From Treponema sp. (GTDB taxonomy: Bacteria; Spirochaetota; Spirochaetia; Treponematales; Treponemataceae), in the NCBI GenBank assembly GCA_018385415.1, contig JAHAZA010000097.1, positions 9,684 to 73,683 of the forward strand: a stretch of DNA of 64,000 bases, in the 5' to 3' direction. The notes beneath the pieces are model-generated. The model was given only the letters and a program-made list of their open reading frames with translations. It searched no databases and had not been told where the DNA came from. Position 1 is the stretch's first letter, and the number at the start of each line of letters is the position of its first letter. Below, in pieces: positions 43,301 through 51,481 of this stretch. The translations under genes were made by a program, and so were the position numbers.

Positions 43301-45049
43301 ATGGCTGACGAAAAATTACAGATTGTACGCCACAGTTGTGCACACGTTATGGCAGAGGCAATTAAGCACTTGTTCCCTGGAACTAAAATTGCAATCGGAC
43401 CTGCTATCGATAACGGATTTTATTATGACTTCGATTTTGGAACAACGAAAATCTCTGACACCGACTTTCCTGCAATCGAAAAAGAAATGAGAAAAATTCT
43501 TGCAGGCAATCATGACTTTGTAAGAAAAGAAGTTTCTAAAGAAGAAGCATTGAAGCTTTTTGCAGATGAACCATATAAGGTAGAACTTATCAACGACCTT
43601 CCTGACGGTGAAACAATCACAACTTACGAACAGGACGGATACCTTGATCTCTGTCGTGGTCCACACGTTGCAAATACAAAAGAAATCAACGGACAGGCTT
43701 TTAAGCTTGATAAAATTGCAGGAGCATACTGGAGAGGAGATTCAAACAATACTCAGCTTACTCGTATCTATGCACTCTGCTTTGCTAAACCTAATGATCT
43801 TAAAGATTATCTTAACATGCTTGCAGAAGCTGAGAAGCGCGACCACAGAAAACTTGGTATCGAAATGGATTTGTTCCACCTCGATCCTGAAAACCCAGGT
43901 CAGACATACTGGCATCCAAACGGATGGACAATCTATACAACAATGCAGGACTACATGCGTAAGATGGTTCGCCGTGACGGATATCAGGAAGTTAACACAC
44001 CTGCAATTATGCCACGTACACTTTGGGAACGCTCAGGACACTGGGGACATTACCAGAAGAACATGTTCATTACAGAATCAGAAAAAAGACTTTTCGCTAT
44101 TAAACCAATGAACTGTCCTGGGGCTTTGGAAATTTTCAAGAGCCGTCAACGTTCATATAAAGATCTTCCACTTCGCTTGGCTGAATTTGGTCATGACACA
44201 CGTAATGAACCATCTGGAACATTACATGGTGTAATGCGTGTTCGTGGATTTGTTCAGGATGATGCACACATTCTCTGTACAGAAGAACAGGTTTGTTCAG
44301 AAGTCGCAAAGTTCTGTAAGCTTCTTAAAACTGTTTATCATGACTTTGGTTTTGATGACCTTGTTGTTAAATTCTCTACAATGCCAGAAGATCACGTAGG
44401 TGACCTTGCAACTTGGGAAAGAGCAGAAAAAGCTTTGGCTGATGCATGTCACGAAGCAGGATTGGAATTTGAAATCCAGCCAGGTGAAGGTGCATTCTAC
44501 GGTCCTAAACTTGAGTTTAAACTTTATGACTGTCTTGGACGGGAATGGCAGTGTGGTACAATCCAGGCTGACTTCCAGCTTCCTTCTGCAGAACGCCTTG
44601 ATGCAACTTACATTGGTGCAGATAACCAGAAGCATCATCCTGTAATGCTTCACCGCGCTATCCTTGGTTCTTTCGAACGTTTCCTTGGAATCTTGATTGA
44701 AAACTTTGCTGGTGCATTCCCAACATGGCTTGCATTCGAACAGGTTGCAGTTGTTCCTGTTTCAAGCGAATTTGACGACTACGCTCGTCAGGTTAACGAT
44801 GCACTTGTTGCACACGATATCCGTTCAAACGCTTATCTTGATGACGACAACATGAAAAACAAGATCAAAAATATTTCTATGGAACACAGAACTCCATACA
44901 TTCTTGTTGTTGGTGAGAAAGAAAAAGCAGATGGAACTGTATGTGTACGCTACCGTTTCTCAAGCAAAAAGCCACAGGAAACAATGAAGCTTGATGACTT
45001 TATCAAGTATGTAGAAGATAAAGTTAACACACACTTCATTGGTATTTAA
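43301..45049 (+). CDS. thrS: Threonyl-tRNA synthetase lacking the N-terminal TGS domain
   Basis: 582 residues. It begins directly with the N2 editing domain (HxxxH in [11 protein letters not shown], residues 11-15; later CxxxH in CRGPH), then the class II catalytic core ([30 protein letters not shown]; zinc ligands Cys/His) and the C-terminal anticodon-binding domain ([20 protein letters not shown]). The usual ~60-residue TGS domain is absent and cannot be recovered upstream. AGGAG lies 9 nt before the ATG. TATAAT at 43232-43237 is a probable -10; a small GCGGA/TCCGC hairpin lies in the leader. No T-box is seen. Confidence 0.96.
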   Translation: MADEKLQIVRHSCAHVMAEAIKHLFPGTKIAIGPAIDNGFYYDFDFGTTKISDTDFPAIEKEMRKILAGNHDFVRKEVSKEEALKLFADEPYKVELINDLPDGETITTYEQDGYLDLCRGPHVANTKEINGQAFKLDKIAGAYWRGDSNNTQLTRIYALCFAKPNDLKDYLNMLAEAEKRDHRKLGIEMDLFHLDPENPGQTYWHPNGWTIYTTMQDYMRKMVRRDGYQEVNTPAIMPRTLWERSGHWGHYQKNMFITESEKRLFAIKPMNCPGALEIFKSRQRSYKDLPLRLAEFGHDTRNEPSGTLHGVMRVRGFVQDDAHILCTEEQVCSEVAKFCKLLKTVYHDFGFDDLVVKFSTMPEDHVGDLATWERAEKALADACHEAGLEFEIQPGEGAFYGPKLEFKLYDCLGREWQCGTIQADFQLPSAERLDATYIGADNQKHHPVMLHRAILGSFERFLGILIENFAGAFPTWLAFEQVAVVPVSSEFDDYARQVNDALVAHDIRSNAYLDDDNMKNKIKNISMEHRTPYILVVGEKEKADGTVCVRYRFSSKKPQETMKLDDFIKYVEDKVNTHFIGI

Positions 45050-45064
45050 TTAATTACCATCAAT

Positions 45065-45106
45065 AAAAAAAGAGGTGCACTTCACTTCAGAAGCACCTCT
45101 TTTTTG
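45065..45106. terminator. Bidirectional terminator between thrS and a convergent gene
   Basis: AAAAAAGAGGTGC pairs with GCACCTCTTTTTT around a 14-nt loop. A and T runs on both sides allow use from both directions. The left arm AGAGGTGCACTT is identical to 12 bases at the end of the IS remnant near 51.44 kb. Confidence 0.85.
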
Positions 45107-45121
45107 TTGGTGAATCGAATA

Positions 45122-45814
45122 TTAAAATACAAATCGTGATGTAAGGTTAAATATCATTCCGTCCATTCCATTACCTGAGAATAACTGACCGATTGGAAAA
45201 TAAACTTTTGCAGTTAATCCTGCACGCATAAAATCACTGACTTTATAATCCCAGCTGAAAAAGATTTCAGGGTAAAGAAACCTCATGTTACTCCAGAACC
45301 ATTCTCCAATTTTTTCATTATCACTTTTTGCTGTTCCTGTAATACCATAGTCATCTGGTTTTACACCATTTGAAAGTATTGCAAAACGCATGAATAATCC
45401 TAAACCTGCACCTGGAGTGAAAGTGTGATTACCTGATTTAAAATTAAAGCCGACAGGAACATCAAGCATGAAACAAAGTGTTGTTGCAGTTCTGTGTTCA
45501 ACTTCTGCAGGTAATGCATCTTTCCCGTCAAACAGATAATACATCATCCAGAAATCAAGATGTGGTTCCAGTGTAATCATTTCTGTAAGAGGAATGATTG
45601 CACCTCCACCAATGTAAAAATTTACTGGTGACGGTGCACTTGTTTGTTTTGAAGCAAGGTTGAGAGTAATTTGTGTACCAATGTTAAAATATGGAGAAAT
45701 TTTAAATCCTTTTTCTGGAGTTGAATTTTCAGATACTAAATCCTGTGCAGAAAGTAATGATGAGCCTGCAATTGCAATTATCAGACATAAAAATATTTTT
45801 TTAATTTTAATCAT
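45122..45814 (-). CDS. Outer membrane beta-barrel protein
   Basis: 230 residues from the ATG at 45814 (GGAG 6 nt upstream). Signal peptide (MIKIKKIFLCLIIAIAGSSL) cut after LLSAQ; then amphipathic strands with aromatic girdles (HLDFWMMYYLF; RFLYPEIFFSWDY) and C-terminal Phe (LTSRFVF), the BAM-recognised end. The N-terminal extension open to 45856 overlaps the upstream lipoprotein and is not used. Function unknown. It is co-transcribed with the lipoprotein gene, 16 bp apart. Confidence 0.82.
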   Translation of the reverse strand: MIKIKKIFLCLIIAIAGSSLLSAQDLVSENSTPEKGFKISPYFNIGTQITLNLASKQTSAPSPVNFYIGGGAIIPLTEMITLEPHLDFWMMYYLFDGKDALPAEVEHRTATTLCFMLDVPVGFNFKSGNHTFTPGAGLGLFMRFAILSNGVKPDDYGITGTAKSDNEKIGEWFWSNMRFLYPEIFFSWDYKVSDFMRAGLTAKVYFPIGQLFSGNGMDGMIFNLTSRFVF

Positions 45815-45830
45815 CTTGTCTCCATACAAG

Positions 45831-47030
45831 TTAGTCATTATAAAGAATTTGTCCAAGGTCTACAGAAATAAAACCACTTCTTCCTGTTTCGTAAAATGCA
45901 ACTTCTTCCCATGATGCATAAAGTGTATCACCTGTAATTCCAAAATCTGTATAAATAAATCCTTCCGGTAATTTTGGAAGTCTGATTGCAATAGGCTTTG
46001 AGTTGTTGATGATTCGTCTTTCAGAAATAGCACCGGAAAAATACATTGTGCCGTCTTTGAACATTACTGCAGTCCAGGTATCTGCCAGTTGACCTACAGC
46101 TTCCAGTATCTGTTTATCACCAATTTTATTTTCATATCTGCGTGGTGAAGGTCCTCCAGCAGTTTTCAAATTTACCGAAAACGCAAAATTTTCTGCAAGA
46201 TGTGCCAGAAGTTTTTTTACACGTTCTGGTGCTTCTGAATAATTTCTAGGTTGCTTTAATTTTCTGAATTTATCTTCAGATGATTTTGAAAGTTCTACTT
46301 TTGTTTTTTTATCAATGTTTGTTTCAGAATCAATTTTTGGATCATTAGGCAGAATAGAAAGTAGTGCAGTATTTGGATTCCATTGAATGTATGAAAATTC
46401 TGTTCTGTCTGCTTTAGAATCTTTGATACAGTAATACCAGTAATTTCCATCCCAATGATAGTCTGTTACCTGTGATGTTGGAGTCAGCTTCAATGTTTCT
46501 GTATTTAAGATTGGAAAAAAGGTTTTTGCTTTTACATCAAATTGTACTAAGACTGAAATATCCTGATCTTCTGTATGTGATGAAAGCTGGCTGTTTAATG
46601 TGTCATTAAAAAATGAATCCTTGTAAAAAGAAAAAACAGGATTATCGTTCATAAAAACAATTCCGTCAGCGGTAAAATCTTTAAACATTAATTTATCAGA
46701 ATAAAGGGTTGCTTCATCATTATTGAATTCAATTACGCCGGAATGATTTACTATTGCATAAACAGGTGCGTTCCTGTTCCCTGAAAGAGATACTGTTTGA
46801 CCAATTCCAGAAATACGGCATGCTTCTGTGTATGGCTTTTTCATTACAAGAGGTGCATCTTTAGGAGAATTAATTTTATTGAAACCATCTGCATTTATGT
46901 AATACCAGTTATGGCTGAGAACTAATGTTTCAGGTGGAAGTTCCATTTCTACTATTTTTTTCCCACAGGAAAATAGGGATAGTGTAGATAGGAGTAAAAA
47001 TACTGATTTGTAAATAAGTTTATTTTTCAT
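45831..47030 (-). CDS. Predicted lipoprotein of unknown function
   Basis: 399 residues from the ATG at 47030. Signal MKNKLIYKSVFLLLSTLSLF is followed by SCGKK, a lipobox with Cys near residue 22. The mature part is made of repeated short beta blocks (NWYYINADGFNKINSP; HWDGNYWYYCIKD; YTDFGITGDTLYASWEE), suggesting a beta-propeller, but no family is recognised. It sits before the outer membrane barrel gene on the same message, so the two may form an envelope pair; that is inference. Confidence 0.78.
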   Translation of the reverse strand: MKNKLIYKSVFLLLSTLSLFSCGKKIVEMELPPETLVLSHNWYYINADGFNKINSPKDAPLVMKKPYTEACRISGIGQTVSLSGNRNAPVYAIVNHSGVIEFNNDEATLYSDKLMFKDFTADGIVFMNDNPVFSFYKDSFFNDTLNSQLSSHTEDQDISVLVQFDVKAKTFFPILNTETLKLTPTSQVTDYHWDGNYWYYCIKDSKADRTEFSYIQWNPNTALLSILPNDPKIDSETNIDKKTKVELSKSSEDKFRKLKQPRNYSEAPERVKKLLAHLAENFAFSVNLKTAGGPSPRRYENKIGDKQILEAVGQLADTWTAVMFKDGTMYFSGAISERRIINNSKPIAIRLPKLPEGFIYTDFGITGDTLYASWEEVAFYETGRSGFISVDLGQILYND

Positions 47031-47171
47031 AGTGCATCTCTTTTCTATAATTATCGGTAATTTTTGTGTTTTTGGCAATGATTTTACAAAACAGTAGGGG
47101 AAGTGTGAAAATTATGACAGATTTTAAAAAAATGTTATTTTAAAAGTAAAATTTTAATAAATTTTTAAGAC

Positions 47172-47216
47172 CGTGTTCGAGCACGACTTGAAATGAAAGT
47201 GGAATTATGGTATATT
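47172..47216 (+). promoter_or_regulatory. Promoter of the oad operon with an adjacent palindrome
   Basis: TTGAAA (47188-47193), 17 bp, TATATT (47211-47216), leader ~61 nt. Immediately upstream is the near-perfect 14-bp palindrome CGTGTTCGAGCACG (47172-47185), a likely regulator site abutting the -35 box. The rest of the 253-bp gap to the divergent lipoprotein gene is AT-rich with no other feature seen. Confidence 0.6.
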
Positions 47217-47283
47217 TGGTAAAATTCTTTTCTATTAAATTATAGTGGGAAGAAATTTTTTTGAATTGTTTTTTGGGGGTCTT

Positions 47284-47559
47284 ATGACAATACAAGAGAT
47301 GCTGGGTCAGAGTGGACTTTTGACTTTGCTTGGAATGGGTGTCGTTTTCTCATTCCTCATCATTATGATTATCTGTATGTATATCCTTCATGGAATTTTA
47401 CATGCACTTAAATTGGACAAGGATGCTCCTGCAGCAAAAACTGTAGCTTCACCTTCAACACCTACCTCGGCACCTGCCGCAGGCCCTGCTTCCACAAATG
47501 ATCAGGCAGTAATCGCTGCAATTGCAGCTGCCGTTCATGACAAGGAATTAAATTCGTAA
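47284..47559 (+). CDS. oadG: Oxaloacetate decarboxylase gamma subunit (OadG-like)
   Basis: 91 residues from the ATG at 47284, which has GGGGG 4 nt upstream; the GTG at 47245 is not supported. One N-terminal membrane helix (LTLLGMGVVFSFLIIMIICM), then an Ala/Pro/Ser-rich linker and a short C-terminal helix (QAVIAAIAAAVHDKEL). OadG anchors the alpha subunit to the membrane beta subunit in the Na+-pumping decarboxylase. The assignment rests on size, topology and position before oadA and oadB. Confidence 0.85.
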   Translation: MTIQEMLGQSGLLTLLGMGVVFSFLIIMIICMYILHGILHALKLDKDAPAAKTVASPSTPTSAPAAGPASTNDQAVIAAIAAAVHDKELNS

Positions 47560-47578
47560 ATAAAAGAGGAGAAATAAA

Positions 47579-49681
47579 ATGGCTAAAGTTGGAATTTCAG
47601 AACTTGCAATCCGTGATGCTCATCAGAGTCTTCACGCAACTCGTATGACTACTGCAGATATGCTTCCTATCTGTGATAAACTTGACAAAGTAGGTTACAA
47701 ATATATTGAAGGTTGGGGTGGAGCTACATATGACTCTTGTATCCGCTTCCTTAACGAGGATCCATGGGAACGTCTTAGAAAACTCCATGCAGCACTTCCA
47801 AACAACAAAATCATGATGTTGCTTCGTGCTCAGAACCTTCTTGGATATAAACACTATGCAGACGATGTAGTTGAAAAATTCGTTGAAACAGCTGCTAAAA
47901 ACGGTATCGGTTGTTTCCGTATTTTTGATGCTTGTAACGACCCACGTAATATGGAATGCGCTACAAAGGCTGCAAAAAAATCTGGTGTAGATGTTCAGAT
48001 GGCTATTTCTTATGCTGTTACACCATTCCACACAAACGAAAAATATGCAGAACTTGCAAAAACATATGCTGACTTCGGTGCAGATTCAATCTGTATCAAA
48101 GATATGTCAGGTCTCTTAAAACCATACGAAGCTTATGACCTTGTAAAAGCAATCAAAGCTAAAGTTGACCTTCCTGTTGAAATTCACTCACACGCTACAA
48201 CAGGTCTTTCTGTAGCTTCACTCCTTAAAGGAATCGAAGCAGGTGCAGACATAGTAGACACAGCAATTTCTTCTATGTCTATGGGTACATCACACTCACC
48301 AACAGAAACAGTTGTAGAAATGCTCAAAGGTACAGAATACGACACTGGCCTTGATACAAAACTTCTTCTCGAAATCGCAGCTTACTTCCGTGAAGTTCGT
48401 AAGCACTATTCATCACTTGAATCAGCATTCCTTGGAGCTGATACTCGTATTCTTCTTTCACAGGTTCCAGGTGGAATGCTTTCTAACCTTGAGTCCCAGC
48501 TCAAACAAATGGGTGCTGGTGACAAGATGGATGCCGTTCTTGAAGAACTTCCACGCGTACACAAAGATGCAGGTTACGTTCCACTTGTAACTCCAACATC
48601 TCAGATTGTTGGTACACAGGCTGTATTCAATGTAATCCAGGGTCGCTACAAAATGATGACTGCTGACTTTGCTAACCTGGTAACAGGAAAATTTGGTGCT
48701 CTCCCAACTGCTGCTAACGCAGACGTTGTTAAGCAAGCTCTTGCTCAGAACAAGATGACAGAAGTTATGACATGTCGTCCTGCTGACAAAATCGAACCAG
48801 AATGGAACAAAATGGTTGAAGAAGCTAAGAAAGCTGGTGGTAACGGAAGCGATGAAGATGTTCTTACATACGCAATGTTCCCACAGGTTGCAACTAAGTT
48901 CTTTTCAACTCGTGCAAACGGTCCAGTTGATGCTGCTGCAACATTCGCTAAGAAAGAAGCTGCACCTGCTAAAGAAAACAAAGGTGCTTCATATACAATC
49001 AATGTAAACGGAACTGCTTACAATGTAACAACAGGTCCTGCTGGTGACAGTATGAACGTTACAGTAAACGGAACTGCTTACAACGTAGCATTCGGTGCTC
49101 CAGGCGCTGCTCCTGCAGTTACTGCTTCTCCAGCTGCTGCAAGCGCACCAGTAGTAACTGGCGGCGTTGATGTTAAGTCTCCAGTTGCAGGTACTCTCCT
49201 TAAACATGTTGCTCCAGCAGGAAGCGCAGTTAAGAAGGGCGATACAGTAATCATGATTGAATCTATGAAAATGGAACTTGAAGTAAAAGCTCCAGCTGAC
49301 GGAACAATCACATATTCAGTACAGCCAGGAACTCAGGTTCAGGCTGATCAGACATTGGCTTCAATCGGTGGAGTTGCACAAGCAGCTTCAGCACCTGTTG
49401 CTCCAGCTCCAGTTCAGGCAGCTGCTCAAGCAGCACCAGTTGCTCCTGCAGCCCCAGCTTGTGCAATGGGTGGAACACCTGTAAAAGCCCCTGTAGCCGG
49501 AACATTGCTTAAATACGCTGTTTCAGAAGGTGCTTCTGTAACTCCTGATACAACAGTAATTATGATTGAATCTATGAAGATGGAACTTGAAGTAAAAGCT
49601 GGTAAAGCTGGTAAAGTTCACTTCATTGCACAGCCTGGTACACAGATTGCTGCAGACCAGACATTGGCTGAAATCAACTAA
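47579..49681 (+). CDS. oadA: Oxaloacetate decarboxylase alpha subunit with two tandem biotinyl domains
   Basis: 700 residues. The carboxyltransferase TIM barrel (~1-460) starts ELAIRDAHQSLHATRMTTAD and has the metal/Lys active-site region (CIKDMSGLLKPYEAYDLVKA; VEIHSHATTGLS). A 20-residue module is tandemly duplicated at ~474-513 (VNGTAYNV twice, 60 bp apart). Two biotin-attachment domains follow, each with ESMKMELE: Lys564 and Lys667. Homologues normally have one. An Ala/Pro/Gln-rich hinge separates the two. It transfers CO2 from oxaloacetate to biotin for OadB. It could also serve a methylmalonyl-CoA or glutaconyl-CoA decarboxylase, but the operon fits OAD. Confidence 0.94.
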   Translation: MAKVGISELAIRDAHQSLHATRMTTADMLPICDKLDKVGYKYIEGWGGATYDSCIRFLNEDPWERLRKLHAALPNNKIMMLLRAQNLLGYKHYADDVVEKFVETAAKNGIGCFRIFDACNDPRNMECATKAAKKSGVDVQMAISYAVTPFHTNEKYAELAKTYADFGADSICIKDMSGLLKPYEAYDLVKAIKAKVDLPVEIHSHATTGLSVASLLKGIEAGADIVDTAISSMSMGTSHSPTETVVEMLKGTEYDTGLDTKLLLEIAAYFREVRKHYSSLESAFLGADTRILLSQVPGGMLSNLESQLKQMGAGDKMDAVLEELPRVHKDAGYVPLVTPTSQIVGTQAVFNVIQGRYKMMTADFANLVTGKFGALPTAANADVVKQALAQNKMTEVMTCRPADKIEPEWNKMVEEAKKAGGNGSDEDVLTYAMFPQVATKFFSTRANGPVDAAATFAKKEAAPAKENKGASYTINVNGTAYNVTTGPAGDSMNVTVNGTAYNVAFGAPGAAPAVTASPAAASAPVVTGGVDVKSPVAGTLLKHVAPAGSAVKKGDTVIMIESMKMELEVKAPADGTITYSVQPGTQVQADQTLASIGGVAQAASAPVAPAPVQAAAQAAPVAPAAPACAMGGTPVKAPVAGTLLKYAVSEGASVTPDTTVIMIESMKMELEVKAGKAGKVHFIAQPGTQIAADQTLAEIN

Positions 49682-49690
49682 GGATTGAAT

Positions 49691-51142
49691 ATGAATAACG
49701 CATTAGCTCATGATAAAAAACATATTATTATTGTAACAGTAGCTATCATGGCTATCGCTATGGTTGCATCATTGGTTTTCAAACCACATGTTCGTGCAGC
49801 TAACGATAACACTGCTGTTGCTTCATACAAAACATGGAAAGAAGTTCCTGTAAAAGGCTCTGAGAAAGTTAAACCTATTGAAGTAAAATCTTTCCTCGAA
49901 AATATCTGGCACTCAACAGGTATTTATAAAATTATTCACACTGAAACTCCAGAAGAAGCTGCTAAGGCTAAATTGGAAGCTGAAATTGTTGAAGCTGAAA
50001 AAGAAGCTCAGGCTAAAGCTGCGGAAGAAGAGTTGCTTGCACATCCAGTTGAAGGATGGAAGAGTGTAATAATGATTCTTATTGGATTCATTATTGTATA
50101 TCTTGCAGTTGCAAAAGGTTTTGAACCACTTCTTTTGATTCCAATCGGATTCGGTACAATTCTGGTTAATATTCCAGGTGCAGGAATGGGAAGTGCTCCT
50201 GATGGAATGCTTCACATTATCTACAGTGCAGGAGTTGGAAATGAATTCTTCCCAATGCTTATTTTTATGGGAATCGGTGCAATGACAGATTTTGGTCCAC
50301 TTATTGCTAACCCTAAAATGGCGTTGCTCGGAGGTGCTGCTCAGCTTGGTGTATTCGCTACATTGTTCGGTGTTGCAGTATTGAACTTGATTCCTGGTAT
50401 TGATTATACAATGCTTCAGGCTTCTGCTATTTCTATCATTGGTGGTGCTGATGGTCCTACTTCAATTTATGTATCAGCAAAACTTGCACCTGAAATGATG
50501 GCTGTAATTGCAGTAGCTGCTTATTCATATATGGCATTGGTTCCTATGATCCAGCCACCAATTATGAAGCTTCTTACTACAAAGAAAGAACGTCTTATTA
50601 AAATGAAACAGCTTCGTGTTGTATCAAAAACAGAAAAAACATTGTTCCCAATGATGCTTCTTGTTTTGACAGTTCTTCTTCTTCCACCTGCAGCTCCACT
50701 TATTGGTATGCTGGCATTCGGAAACTTTGTAAAACAGTGTGGTGTTGTAGAACGTCTTTCTAAGACAATGGAAAATGAATTGATGAATATCGTTTCTATT
50801 CTCCTTTCTCTTGGTGTAGGTTCTCAGATGACTCCAGAAAAGATTATGAATCCAAACTCACTTGGTATTATTATTCTTGGTCTTGTTGCATTCTCTATTG
50901 CCACTGCTGGTGGTCTTATCATGGCTAAGATTATGAATCTCTTCCTTAAAGATAAGATCAATCCACTTATTGGTTCTGCTGGTGTTTCAGCTGTTCCAAT
51001 GGCTGCCCGTGTAGCAAATAAAGTTGGTATGGCAGAAGATCCTACTAACTTCCTTTTGATGCATGCAATGGGACCAAACGTATCAGGTGTTATCGGAACT
51101 GCTGTTGCAGCTGGTGTATTCATCGCAACATACGGTCATTAA
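49691..51142 (+). CDS. oadB: Sodium-pumping oxaloacetate decarboxylase beta subunit
   Basis: 483 residues from the ATG at 49691 (AAGGA upstream; the TTG at 49685 is less likely). Typical OadB is ~375-430 residues. This one has an extra N-terminal membrane helix and a Glu/Ala/Lys-rich helical segment (~95-125) before the conserved ~9-helix core. Core signatures: [16 protein letters not shown], the Na+-site region [20 protein letters not shown], and [15 protein letters not shown]. It decarboxylates carboxybiotin and exports Na+, conserving energy from oxaloacetate. It ends the oadGAB operon. Confidence 0.95.
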   Translation: MNNALAHDKKHIIIVTVAIMAIAMVASLVFKPHVRAANDNTAVASYKTWKEVPVKGSEKVKPIEVKSFLENIWHSTGIYKIIHTETPEEAAKAKLEAEIVEAEKEAQAKAAEEELLAHPVEGWKSVIMILIGFIIVYLAVAKGFEPLLLIPIGFGTILVNIPGAGMGSAPDGMLHIIYSAGVGNEFFPMLIFMGIGAMTDFGPLIANPKMALLGGAAQLGVFATLFGVAVLNLIPGIDYTMLQASAISIIGGADGPTSIYVSAKLAPEMMAVIAVAAYSYMALVPMIQPPIMKLLTTKKERLIKMKQLRVVSKTEKTLFPMMLLVLTVLLLPPAAPLIGMLAFGNFVKQCGVVERLSKTMENELMNIVSILLSLGVGSQMTPEKIMNPNSLGIIILGLVAFSIATAGGLIMAKIMNLFLKDKINPLIGSAGVSAVPMAARVANKVGMAEDPTNFLLMHAMGPNVSGVIGTAVAAGVFIATYGH

Positions 51143-51174
51143 TAAAAAAACGTTTATAGTTTATTTCAATTGTG

Positions 51175-51446
51175 AAGTGCACCCCAATTATTGGACACTT
51201 TAACTAGGCTGATTTTAAGGACTGATTCCTAAATTGTAAAGGGGTCAGTCCTTTTAATTTAACCTTAATTCCTTTTCTGGACAAGCTCTGTCGGATCCCT
51301 TCTTCATTCAAAGACCTCTGATAATCATACATCTGGTACTGCCAGAGCTGATCAGAATATAGTTTAACGCATTTAGCTTAAATTCTCCGCAAAAAAATGC
51401 ACCTCTTAAACTTGAACTTTATTTGTCCAACTTTAGAGGTGCACTT
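51175..51446 (-). mobile_element. Shrunken IS3-family insertion sequence (272 bp, both ends kept)
   Basis: Related 23-bp terminal inverted repeats: AAGTGCACCCCAATTATTGG... at 51175-51197, and its partner at 51424-51446, which reads AAGTGCACCTCTAAAGTTGG... on the minus strand. Between them is only a spliced scrap of transposase (see the next entry). Internal deletions have made a MITE-like remnant that cannot move by itself. It fills most of the 339-bp gap between oadB and greA. No clear target duplication is seen. Confidence 0.75.
51204..51374 (-). pseudogene. Remnant of an IS3-family transposase (OrfB C-terminus)
   Basis: The minus-strand frame reads KLYSDQLWQYQMYDYQRSLN, EEGIRQSLSRKG, then directly IKVKLKGLTPLQFRNQSLKS and a stop. 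The first part is the second-Asp (SDQGWQYQ) region of an IS150-type DDE transposase and the last part is its conserved extreme C-terminus. The segment between SRKG and IKVKL, which carries the catalytic Glu, is deleted, as is everything before the fragment. Confidence 0.8.
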
Positions 51447-51447
51447 T
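51397..51447 (-). terminator. Terminator of greA formed by the IS end
   Basis: On the minus strand GTGCACCTCTAAA pairs with TTTAAGAGGTGCA (one bulged base), followed by seven T residues. It begins ~35 bp after the greA stop. It overlaps the terminal repeat of the IS remnant. Confidence 0.6.
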
Positions 51448-51481
51448 AAGACAGGCAGCTTTTATACTTTATAGAAGCAAC

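Noticed and set aside
47245..47283. GTG start giving a longer OadG
   Set aside because: The ATG at 47284 has a better Shine-Dalgarno sequence (GGGGG) and matches the normal OadG N-terminus.
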